Part shown: positions 9,997 through 18,261 of the stretch, in pieces
Position numbering within the stretch: position 1 is the stretch's first letter
Layout of the letters: every line of letters begins with the position of its first letter
Origin: Symsagittifera roscoffensis
Lineage: Eukaryota > Xenacoelomorpha > Acoela > Convolutidae
DNA length: 64,000 nucleotides
Reading direction: 5' to 3'
Assembly (NCBI RefSeq): GCF_963678635.1
Contig: NC_087062.1
Location: 80,541,200-80,605,199 of the forward strand
Made by a program: the position numbers and the translations under genes
Notes under the pieces: model-generated
Seen by the model: only the letters and a program-made list of their open reading frames with translations
The model's database searches: none
Told to the model about the DNA's origin: nothing

Positions 9997-11459
9997 AATT
10001 ATTAATTTTTCTCCAACTCCTTTTTCTAGTAATCTCAAATCAAAACATAAACCCTTCCCCTCGTACAGGACCACAAGATTTATTAGTAACACATTACGAC
10101 TGTGAAGAAGATGAACAAAAAACACTACATAAATATGCAATAAATCAAGTATCACAATGTGAAACAGAACCACAAGCTATAGAAACCACAGATGTAATAG
10201 CAACACTCTATTCAAAAGCCCGAGCAACAACAGTTACAGGTTATAAATTCACAGCAACATTTTCCGAAAAGAAAGTACATTGTTCACAAGTCTCGAACGG
10301 AAACAAAAACCGACTTGACCATGAATCATTCTATCAGAGTAATATAGAACGTCTTTTACATCTCAATCCCGACGATTGTAAAAGTGAATTACTTAGACTA
10401 AACATCACACAAAATAAAAACTCCGCAAGAAAGTTAGTTAATTTTCAAGTTTTTTCAGACTCTGTACATCAATCACAACTTGAAAGACACCAAGGACATA
10501 TAAAACTAGACGAAAAATACCCGTATAACGGCGCACACGGACGATTAACCTATGACCTACACGATAAACATTGGATACCACACATTGGTATAAATGACCC
10601 ATCAAACTGCAAAGCAGACACAAAAAATAAAGGATACCAAGAAATAATGTTTTTCGATTGGAAAATACAACTCGAAAAAATACAACTAACACGAGATTTA
10701 TCAGATAATACAATGATCTATCAAGGAATCCGATTACCTTGTAAAAATGATCAAGGTTATTGCGACCCTACAACGAGAACACAAGCAACAATTGTTTGGT
10801 TCCCCGAAGATACATGTACAACATTTCAAGTAGCAAAAATACACGCTCGTATGATAAAATTTCACGAAAAATATTTTATACAATCAATTCCATATGTACA
10901 AGTCCATCCATCACGAAAACTAAGTTCTAATTTTAGAAACATAGACAATATAGAAAATAAATTGACACGTTTTCAAATATATCAAGAAACAGAACTTGCA
11001 TGTAAATACAGGAATCCACTTCACAGAACACAATACTCTGAAATATTAGTTGAATACGAAAAAGGATTCGACATGACCACTGGAAAAGTAAAAATCGACC
11101 CATATGCCACAGGTCATCCTCCAAACGAAGGAACATCCTATATACCAGTTAATTTTGAAAAAAGCAACGGACAACCTGGTGGACATCTAAAACCCCATGA
11201 CACCAGAAGCACACGCTTACAAGAATTATCACTAATGAATACTACATATTTCGGTAATATCCACTATGATATTCATTTAGATATGAAACTAGATTATACA
11301 ATTAGCCGAATTTTTCAAGAAATGTCACTCTCCGAATTAGAAACACTACACCAACTATGCGAATTAGAACGAACACAAATATTACAATCACTTGCACTAG
11401 CAGTATTAAAAATACCCTATGCAAGATACTTATTATCTGGAAATAGATCAAATTTTTAG
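9984..11459 (+). CDS. Secreted/envelope-like glycoprotein, N-terminal part
   Basis: The 491-codon ORF begins at ATG 9984, inside the end of ORF X. Residues 1-18 form a hydrophobic signal peptide (LKLLIFLQLLFLVIS). The rest is a soluble, Cys-containing ectodomain with paired Cys regions (for example YDCEED, DDCKSEL, LPCKNDQGYCD and EDTCTTF) and several N-x-S/T sites (for example LNITQ and MNTTY). This position after pol, with a signal peptide, is where env sits in errantivirus-like Gypsy elements. It ends at TAG 11457-11459 inside AAATTTTTAG, where the continuation is open one frame back. An envelope role is inferred. The glycoprotein class cannot be decided by eye. Confidence 0.65.
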   Translation: MYILKLLIFLQLLFLVISNQNINPSPRTGPQDLLVTHYDCEEDEQKTLHKYAINQVSQCETEPQAIETTDVIATLYSKARATTVTGYKFTATFSEKKVHCSQVSNGNKNRLDHESFYQSNIERLLHLNPDDCKSELLRLNITQNKNSARKLVNFQVFSDSVHQSQLERHQGHIKLDEKYPYNGAHGRLTYDLHDKHWIPHIGINDPSNCKADTKNKGYQEIMFFDWKIQLEKIQLTRDLSDNTMIYQGIRLPCKNDQGYCDPTTRTQATIVWFPEDTCTTFQVAKIHARMIKFHEKYFIQSIPYVQVHPSRKLSSNFRNIDNIENKLTRFQIYQETELACKYRNPLHRTQYSEILVEYEKGFDMTTGKVKIDPYATGHPPNEGTSYIPVNFEKSNGQPGGHLKPHDTRSTRLQELSLMNTTYFGNIHYDIHLDMKLDYTISRIFQEMSLSELETLHQLCELERTQILQSLALAVLKIPYARYLLSGNRSNF

Positions 11460-12601
11460 ACTATGAAGGAAACATCTTATGGTTTTATACTTGTACTAAA
11501 AAAGTATCACCACTATACGTTTTTGAAGATAAACGATGTTATGAAAGAATCCCTATCTTTTATAAGAATAAAGTACATTTCGTGGATACACTTTCACGAA
11601 GAACCTATTTCTGGGATACCGCAGTCCCATGTGGATCAGAAAACAGCCACAATGTAGTACAACTAAACCCTGATGAAAATAAATATTATCTTCTCACTCC
11701 ATATCCCACATTAATGCAATCACTCAAAAAATTTTCACCAGAAAGCATTCGCGCTATTGCTCGAAACCCAAATATAGACTTACAATCAATAGGAATCTAT
11801 TCAAAATCAGATATTCAACATCACATTAGAACACAACAATTCCAAGAATTATTAACACAAATGGACACTATACAAAGACAATCAATAGACCAAAATTTAC
11901 GCAAACTTGCAGAAACCGCAGGATTTGCCGATATCTACACGCAAGACTATAGCGGATATTTTAAAGACATTAAAGATTATATATATCTAAACGGTGAAAA
12001 ATACCGTCCCCAAGATATATCACCGATTAACATTTTTAGCTTTGTTACACTCAAAAATGAGATCCTCGATTTTCTAGGATGGCCCTACTACATCTTAGAA
12101 AAATTGACTATTTTATACGCAATGTTTAACTTTATTGGATTTCTTTTCTCACTTTTAAAAGGAATCTACAACACATATGCTATACACACACAAGTAAACA
12201 GACAAGCAAGCGTAGCACGCATACTCTTTGCAGGATTTTTTGGAATCTTTTCTACATCTATAAACAAAATTCTTTTAGACGCACAAATAAAAGAATATAA
12301 CACAAAAATAGCAACACGACAAAATACATACGACGAAGAACATAACAATGTAGACATAACGCCAACGGCACCACAATTACCACCCCTACCAAATAACCAT
12401 CCACTATCCCTAGTCCCACGAAATTTTCGAAATTTAGCCATCACACATAATCCAAATTTTCGATTCACCACATCACAAAGTCCCATCCAACATATAATGA
12501 CACACCAGTCACAAGATCAAAATACTTATGAACAAATTATTGAACAACCCCATACCACCGCTTTTCAGTCTCAAAATAATCATTTTTTTAGCCCACGATG
12601 A
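11447..12601 (+). CDS. Envelope-like glycoprotein, C-terminal part with membrane segments
   Basis: Frame 2 is open from 11447 to TGA 12599-12601, overlapping the previous ORF by 13 bases in the -1 frame. It has further Cys residues (FYTCTKK, AVPCGSE), then helical Gln/Leu-rich sequence. Two hydrophobic stretches at about 12,070-12,170 and 12,215-12,280 could anchor the protein. A Pro/Thr/Gln-rich cytoplasmic-type tail follows. No suitable ATG exists near its start, so it is most likely the membrane-proximal half of the upstream ORF. It could be reached by -1 frameshifting or splicing, or have been separated by a one-base indel in the T run. Confidence 0.65.
   Translation: MKFLDYEGNILWFYTCTKKVSPLYVFEDKRCYERIPIFYKNKVHFVDTLSRRTYFWDTAVPCGSENSHNVVQLNPDENKYYLLTPYPTLMQSLKKFSPESIRAIARNPNIDLQSIGIYSKSDIQHHIRTQQFQELLTQMDTIQRQSIDQNLRKLAETAGFADIYTQDYSGYFKDIKDYIYLNGEKYRPQDISPINIFSFVTLKNEILDFLGWPYYILEKLTILYAMFNFIGFLFSLLKGIYNTYAIHTQVNRQASVARILFAGFFGIFSTSINKILLDAQIKEYNTKIATRQNTYDEEHNNVDITPTAPQLPPLPNNHPLSLVPRNFRNLAITHNPNFRFTTSQSPIQHIMTHQSQDQNTYEQIIEQPHTTAFQSQNNHFFSPR
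11450..11456 (+). promoter_or_regulatory. Candidate -1 ribosomal frameshift heptamer A AAT TTT at the env-like stop
   Basis: The last two sense codons are AAT TTT and are directly followed by TAG. Together with the preceding A they form a heptamer of the X XXY YYZ slippery type. Slipping back by one moves translation into the open frame that encodes the C-terminal half. The same bases, AAATTTTTAG, also resemble a T-rich splice acceptor. An indel in the homopolymer is the null explanation. I did not find an obvious downstream pseudoknot by eye. Confidence 0.4.
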
Positions 12602-13305
12602 GCCGCCAACTTGGATCACTACACCGATCAAATTCCCACCCAACCAATCTTACCTCTCCAATCCCAATAATACCACTTTTTGCTTTTCCGCCACCCGATT
12701 TTCCATCTAGTAATGTAACATCAGGCATGAATTCCGACACTAATTCACACATCTCAGTTTTATATTCCATCTCACAACTCAATAACCCGAATATTGAAAC
12801 CCCCGATGAATTTGCCGACTCAGAACCATCCCCATCAAATCATTTTCATAATTCTTCTAATTTTTCTCAACCCCCTTTTCAACCCATATTATCCAATAAC
12901 CCTGACCCAATCACTCCCACACCCTCTTATGCTTCCCAAGTTACCCCAACCTACTCCTCATACCATTCTGACCAATCATCTCATTCTCCAGACACCCCCC
13001 GAATCTCCCCAGAGCTAGATAATTTTATTACCCTTCAACAACAACCCTACCACCTCCATACCCCAACAATAAACCAAATCTCCTCCACAATAAATTCATC
13101 CAACCCCCCTACCCCTACACCCTCTTCAAATTATACTGAATCATTAGCACCATCATCAACATCAACTGAATCTTCACTCAACACTAATAGAGCTTACCGC
13201 ACTTTTAAAAGAAAGTTCCCCAACCATCCTTTCCCAGCAAAACCAAAGAAACAGCCCGTGAATACATCAACCACCCCAAGCATACTAACACAAAAGAATT
13301 TTTAG
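12598..13305 (+). CDS. Pro/Ser/Thr-rich accessory ORF Y (ATGA overlap)
   Basis: The 235-codon ORF has its ATG at 12598 overlapping the TGA of the envelope-like frame (ATGA), a reinitiation-type arrangement. A T-run followed by AG (ending 12591) lies just upstream and could instead be a splice acceptor placing this ATG first. The protein is low-complexity, rich in Ser, Pro, Thr and Asn. It has a basic cluster near the C-terminus (FKRKFPNHPFPAKPKKQP) that could act in nuclear import or RNA binding. I recognise no family. It ends at TAG in the context GAATTTTTAG. Confidence 0.5.
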   Translation: MSRQLGSLHRSNSHPTNLTSPIPIIPLFAFPPPDFPSSNVTSGMNSDTNSHISVLYSISQLNNPNIETPDEFADSEPSPSNHFHNSSNFSQPPFQPILSNNPDPITPTPSYASQVTPTYSSYHSDQSSHSPDTPRISPELDNFITLQQQPYHLHTPTINQISSTINSSNPPTPTPSSNYTESLAPSSTSTESSLNTNRAYRTFKRKFPNHPFPAKPKKQPVNTSTTPSILTQKNF

Positions 13306-14405
13306 CCATCACCTTACCCTCATTCCCACAATACACCTTAAACACCCCCCACGACACTAACGAAACACGCAACTTTGTCGATGAATACGTTTTAATGCCC
13401 ACTCTCTCTTGGACCTCATATTATCACTTTACTAACCCTCTTTGCTTACCTTTATCTAACACTCACATCGATATAGAGCGAAATACGGACATGCTATATC
13501 GACTCACTACACCACTAACCGCTAGACAATTTACTTACGTTGGATATAAAAAATCACTAAAAACACACACTGCACCTAGAGCTAACGAATATACACTCGA
13601 ATACTATGATCACAACATCATCAGAGCTAACCAAGATCAATTCTTAGACGACGATCGCTTCGCTAATCCACAAATTACCGAGAAATTTTTCATCAAGACA
13701 CCATATATATTTACACTAAACATCTTCGACCGAAAGTTTGATCACATTATTTCAGAAGCACTAACAGACACACAAGCATACGAAAGTTTTAAAGAACGCT
13801 TCCAAATATTTTCACTAACCTTTCATTTCCTTGCACCACACGAAAGAGATTTACACTGCTCACACGATATTATGTTGCGCACTAAACAAACCCACACATA
13901 TAGTTATTATCGCTTCATCCAAAATCACTTTGACCTACACACACCCTCTAGACAACCACACCATCGCTTTCAATTCATTAATTCCAAATACACTTCACCA
14001 TTTTTCCTAAATTTCACATATTGCATTAAAGATACTAACCTTCATGGTATTATTCGCAATTATGATCCCATAACCCAAATGTACATCTTCTGTCCCATCA
14101 CCAAGACCTTCAACGCCGAAGAATCCCGACCCTTCCTTATCCCGCACGAGTTTGTACAACCCATAGAAATCCCAATTTTAGAATTCATCCACAACACTAA
14201 ATTCAATCACAAATTATATAATCTAATCCAAAATACACCTTATGAGTTTGCAGTTGGCACTGAAGAACTAACCACTATTAAGGCACTTCAATTGCTTTGG
14301 CCACTGCTTCAGACTAAAAATATCATCCGCATCTTAGCTAAACTACTAACAACTTCAGAACTAATTCACGACATCTTCCCCCACGGTTTTTTCCCCGACG
14401 ACTAA
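13209..14405 (+). CDS. Accessory ORF Z, unknown 336-residue protein (ATG 13395)
   Basis: The frame is open from 13209, overlapping ORF Y by 97 bases in the -1 frame. The first in-frame ATG is at 13395, giving 336 residues. Composition is that of a folded protein, with mixed charged and aromatic residues, His/Tyr/Phe-rich stretches and a hydrophobic C-terminal helix region (ALQLLWPLLQ...LAKLLTTSELIHDIF). No signal peptide or recognised motif is seen. The stop TAA at 14403-14405 is followed after three bases by a splice donor. Expression might start at 13395 or by -1 frameshifting from ORF Y. I do not recognise it. Confidence 0.55.
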   Translation, partial: KKVPQPSFPSKTKETAREYINHPKHTNTKEFLAITLPSFPQYTLNTPHDTNETRNFVDEYVLMPTLSWTSYYHFTNPLCLPLSNTHIDIERNTDMLYRLTTPLTARQFTYVGYKKSLKTHTAPRANEYTLEYYDHNIIRANQDQFLDDDRFANPQITEKFFIKTPYIFTLNIFDRKFDHIISEALTDTQAYESFKERFQIFSLTFHFLAPHERDLHCSHDIMLRTKQTHTYSYYRFIQNHFDLHTPSRQPHHRFQFINSKYTSPFFLNFTYCIKDTNLHGIIRNYDPITQMYIFCPITKTFNAEESRPFLIPHEFVQPIEIPILEFIHNTKFNHKLYNLIQNTPYEFAVGTEELTTIKALQLLWPLLQTKNIIRILAKLLTTSELIHDIFPHGFFPDD

Positions 14406-14408
14406 CAG

Positions 14409-14486
14409 GTAAGTATGAATTAAATGAATATTACTAACTAATTAAATTATTAAAAACTCACCATTCTTTATCCATGTTTTCTTTAG
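14409..14486 (+). other. Predicted 78-nt intron just after the last stop codon of the element
   Basis: The donor CAG|GTAAGT (GT at 14409), an exact TACTAAC branch site (14432-14438) and the T-rich acceptor TTTTCTTTAG (ending 14486) form a near-ideal short intron. Its donor starts three bases after the stop of ORF Z. A retained intron in an LTR element implies that the packaged genomic RNA is unspliced, while messages for the 3' ORFs may be spliced. Confidence 0.65.
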
Positions 14487-15868
14487 ATTTTTAGCTTTCA
14501 TCCGACGATCACCTACAAAAACCACAAAAAACAAATAAAGATCGCAAATTTCATCAAACAGATTTCAACAATTCTATTAATCTCTTACACTTATAAATTT
14601 ATAAATTTAATACCAATGCAGTAAATTCATTTCTAAAATTTTCCCCACAAGCAGTAAATCTAATTATGATGAAAATTTGTAACTTAAAATTCCCCCATAA
14701 CTAGCAGTAAATTTCCAAATTCTATGCAGTAAATTAATAAGAAGCAAATGCAGTACTAACCTTTTGATATTCTCATTCATTCGCACAGAAATTCTATCCA
14801 CACTCGCACAGCTCACCCACGAAGAATTGTTTAAAATAATGAATTTCAGTTTCAAGTTTTCACACTCAACAACTCTAACATATAATAACATGTTTCAAAC
14901 TTTCCTTTAACCCGGTTGGAAAGGAATTATATACTAAACAAAACTAACCAATGCAGCTTACTAAACACCACAACACATAGCATAACAGCATGACTAAGAA
15001 AAGGAAACCAACGGTACCCAAACCGGATTAACCCAGTTTAAAACTGGATAATTTATTCTTTTGAAGACTATTATAAAGTCTAAGAAAGAAATAATAAAAC
15101 ACAAAAAAGTCGAAAGACAAACCCATACCACAAACAATTTGATTTTTGGAAAAAGGACATAACCAACAAGACATAAGAAAAACCACAACAAACCCAACAT
15201 AAAACGTTGTCACATAACAGGACCCCTCACAAAAACCGCATGAAATCATACTCCCACTCCTGGCCTAACCCACCAGGAAGGACGTCCTGAGCATGCTCTA
15301 TAGCCGGCCTAACCCACCGCGCTACATCCACGCTTTGTGACCACACCTCTATTTTTAATAAGAGCTACTCAAGTGTGAGTAACTCTTCAAAATAACCGAA
15401 CTAAAACAAAAAGCTTTTGTGAAAACAACTAACTAAAATCATAATTAAAAAATATTAAACTAATAAATGTTTTATAAAATGTAAATTACATTATGCAATA
15501 CATAGATCAGAATACAACACCAAGGACGAACATCTAAAGACAAAACGACCCCACTACACTCGAGAGAGAATGACCAACCACAATCGATATGCCACTCACA
15601 ATCACAACTCAAAGGATTTAGAGTACGACTTGACTTCGCAGAAAAGGACTTCATTGAACTAGACCAATGACCACCTCGATGTTCAAGTATACGTACAGAT
15701 CCGAGTAACCAGGCATCCCCTCCACGCACAATCTCCACGCAGAACAGAAAAACCTGACATAGCAAACCATTCTGAAATCAGATTTGAGTTTGTTGCAAAG
15801 ACTTAGTCGTTGTCACTAGAAGACACAACGTCTTATGTCTCTAACTCCAGCTTCCTGGAACTTCTTTA
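14487..15868 (+). other. 3' non-coding region of the Gypsy element
   Basis: There is no supported ORF. Four exact copies of GCAGTAAAT lie at 14618, 14651, 14704 and 14726, with a partial fifth near 14750. A 15-bp palindrome, CCAGTTTAAAACTGG, is near 15,033. Two copies of GGCCTAACCCACC lie near 15,264 and 15,304 and flank a palindromic AGGACGTCCT. These could be RNA export, packaging or terminal-repeat signals, but nothing in the sequence fixes their role. Confidence 0.5.
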
Positions 15869-15893
15869 ACAAAGAGGAAACAGAAGAAATAAG
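15869..15893 (+). promoter_or_regulatory. Candidate polypurine tract
   Basis: The stretch AAAGAGGAAACAGAAGAAAT and the following AAGA are almost wholly purine. They lie directly before a TGTT that could be the first bases of the 3' LTR, where plus-strand priming takes place in LTR elements. The alternative LTR start at 15,961 lacks such a tract. Confidence 0.45.
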
Positions 15894-16390
15894 ATGTTCG
15901 CCAAACACCAACGTCCATCATCCATCCTTCGAATTGCAGAAGAACTATTCTAAAAAACTCTGTAAAACCCGGATGGGTGGAACCTGATCTAGACTACATT
16001 TTATGATTGGATAATTTAGATATTTTACCAATGTAAAGTATTTAATATTAACCAATCATGATCCATCTAACTAACAACCCACTTATTTGTAAGTGCTGAA
16101 GTTACTTGTAATTTCAGCACCAGAGAGATTTGAATTTAACTTAGAAATTAGTTGGCCTCTCCCGAGCACTTCAGCAGCCGCAATAAACCAGTATACCCTA
16201 GATCTATTGAGCCTAGCAGAGACTAGTTAAACAACATGAGACTAGATAGTATAAGAGTAAGATTAGGATCGGTATTAGACTAAGAAGTTGCACGAATCTA
16301 TCCGGCCGAAAATAAGATAGCGTGACGAGCAGACGGTGTACCCTATCCGAAATTACTCTATGAGTTAACCAACTCGGTCCTAACTCAACA
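15894..16390 (+). repeat. Probable 3' LTR of the Gypsy element
   Basis: The interval starts TGTT after the purine tract and ends CAACA near 16,390. Its part from about 15,965 to 16,370 matches 61,785-62,160 over most of its length. Shared blocks include ACCAATCAT, TTGTAAGTG.TGAA, GTAATTTCAGCACCAGA, AAACCAGTATAC, TAAGAAGTTGCACGAAT and ATCCGGCCGAAAA. Two separate copies in the window fit an LTR. A second possible start is TGTAAAACCC at 15,961. The partner 5' LTR is outside the window, so direct proof is not available here. Confidence 0.6.
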
Positions 16391-18239
16391 GGTTTAATTT
16401 AAAATTGTTATGTTTAACAGAATCATAGAGCATAGAAAACTGCTATACAAATAAAAGTCACCAATCAGAATCAAACTTGAAGTACGGATTTTCATTTTAT
16501 TTTGGACAACAAAACATACTGCAAAAATTAAACAACTTTGCAGTACCGAAGGACAAAATTATTTTCATTCCGTGGAACTCAAGGAGTTAGTTTTAAAATG
16601 TGCGACCAAGTTCAAATTTCATCAAGGTTGAGCCGCCATCGCAGAGTGCAAAAAAGTAAGTTTATATTATGTAACTCTCCTCGGCAACAACTCTTTCGGG
16701 GGAGAATACGAAATGGCAAACTAAGCACTGAGGCGAGACGGTTAGTGGGTCATTGGGGAGCTTCGTGACAAGAATCTGGAAGGTTACAGGTTTTCTTCTG
16801 TTCCCGTGGTGTAGTCAGGATTGAGAAAACGAACAAAAACCCTGTGAGCAAACAGGAGATTCATGTGCAGTTGACAAACAAACCTGTGAGACACAAAAAA
16901 CAATCTCAGAAGAAGAACCGAGAAAGGACGAATCTCATATCAAGGAAAGAGAAAATTTTTTAAGATACAATTTCTCGTTTTTTTTTTAATCTTTGAGAAA
17001 TTTTTGAGTAACTATTCAATAAATAAATGCAAAGTGAAGTTAATTTAAGCGTTTAGAAAAACCGTTTAACTCAGCCGTCTTACAACTTCGTTGATGCATG
17101 AAATTTTTTCTAAACGAAGACTTGTAGATTCTACCTGCGAAAAGAAAACTTTTTGGTATCTAAAAAGTATATCCAACTCGTATTGGTAATATGCAGCTGG
17201 TTAATTTTAAATTTGTTATCTTTTAGAGTCATAGAGCATAGAGAACTACTTTACAATAAGAGTCAACAAACGGAATCAAACTGAAAGAACAGTTCTCCGG
17301 TTTATATCGCAAAATTCTCCTGTCAGTCCTTTAATTCCGTTACTATCTGAAACCAATGAAGGGAATTAAATTTAAAGCTGCTAAAACATGCTTTTTCCAC
17401 GATCTTCTTCCCCTCGGCATTTGGAAAAACAATTATTGACGAATTGAGACACTAATCATCGCAAAGCTGTTAATGTCTTAAGATAATTCAATGGACTTCG
17501 CAAATAATGGTTAAAAACTTGCCTAGAAACTGCAAATCAAGCAATAAAAAAATTGATTGCAAATCAAGCTACTTTTTTCGAAAAAATTTGGTCGCAGAAT
17601 CCAATAACAACTGAAGAGTTAAACAATTTTACAGTACTCAAAGAAAAGTTTATTTTCATTCCATGAAACACAAAGAATTAATGTTCTCTTGTTTTAGAAT
17701 GGTAGTACAGGCAGCAGTTTTAGAAGTAGAGGCGGCAGTAAACTCAAAAAATCTATAAGCATCCAAAATAGGAAGTTAGGAGGAGCACTCGAGTGGCCTG
17801 AAAGACTGGTGGTAGCTCATAGAAAACCACTTTCTGAGGGTGAAGAAGGAAGCATGGGCACTGAACCTTCTGCGTGATACCTTTAGTATTGCTGGCTTCC
17901 AAAAACCAGTAAAAAGAGTTCTGAAGTTTGAAAAGTTCTTTGTTGTGTCGTGTTTTTATGCTAGAAATGAACCCTGTCACAAGTCAATTAAACTAAGGTT
18001 ACGTGCTTTTTTTCCAGTTTTGCAACGCCTCGGGAAATACAAAAATCAATAAGAAAATTGTTAATAAGGCAAAGCAAACTGCCGTATGAACAATTTTTTC
18101 ACCATTGATTTTTGTAATTACCAAAGAAGTGCAAAACTGGAAAAAGCCAAACTCTTAGTAACAGAAATTGTTGCAAACTGTTCACCTGTTCATTTTAGCA
18201 CATTTAAAAAAAATTTAACATCAAAAGCAAATTGAATTA
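16391..18239. repeat. Non-coding region with a repeated segment
   Basis: Sequence at about 16,391-16,480 recurs at about 17,200-17,290: GTTAATTTTAAATTTGTTAT, then AGAATCATAGAGCATAGA, then a CAATCAGAATCAAACTTGAA-like block. The block at about 16,520-16,590 (AAACAACTTTGCAGTAC..., TTATTTTCATTCC) recurs at about 17,610-17,680. The order is kept, so this is a diverged direct duplication of roughly 0.8-1.1 kb spacing. It may belong to the 5' part of the non-LTR element that follows. The ORFs at 16,538-16,768 and 17,840-18,052 match nothing I know. Confidence 0.5.
18007..18146. repeat. Inverted repeat (hairpin) resembling a miniature transposon
   Basis: The left arm reads TTTTTTTCCAGTTTTGCA...TACAAAAATCAATAAGAAAATTGTT. 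The right arm is its inverse in two blocks, AACAATTTTTTCACCATTGATTTTTGTA and TGCAAAACTGGAAAAAG. The outer ends resemble the GGGCTCTTTTCCAGTT termini of the miniature elements at 30-33 kb, but no target-site duplication is evident. Confidence 0.6.
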
Positions 18240-18261
18240 GGTGTGACCGTTTTAGAAAGGT

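Larger units (their letters stand above)
1..16390 (+). mobile_element. Ty3/Gypsy LTR retrotransposon with long 3' accessory/envelope block (5' end outside window)
   Basis: The domain order gag, zinc knuckle, protease, RT, RNase H, integrase with a GPY/F-like C-terminus is that of Ty3/Gypsy elements. The frame is open at base 3, so the 5' LTR and gag start lie upstream. After integrase come about 6.6 kb with six further ORFs, then about 1.4 kb of non-coding DNA, a purine-rich tract and a probable LTR. The + strand is visibly A-rich and G-poor throughout, unlike the flanking DNA. At more than 16 kb it is well above the 5-10 kb usual for Gypsy elements. The family assignment is secure. The right boundary is inferred from an ...ACA end and from homology to an LTR-like copy near 62 kb. 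Confidence 0.9.

Noticed and set aside
11463-11657. 64-codon ORF after the env-like stop
   Set aside because: It overlaps the open frame that continues the envelope-like protein with Cys and hydrophobic segments; the ATG frame shows no protein features.
14618-14760. CRISPR-like array from the spaced GCAGTAAAT motifs
   Set aside because: The repeats are only nine bases, spacing is irregular, and the setting is a eukaryotic retroelement.
16538-16768. 76-codon ORF in the repeat region
   Set aside because: It lies within the diverged direct repeat; there is no motif and no matching frame in the second copy.
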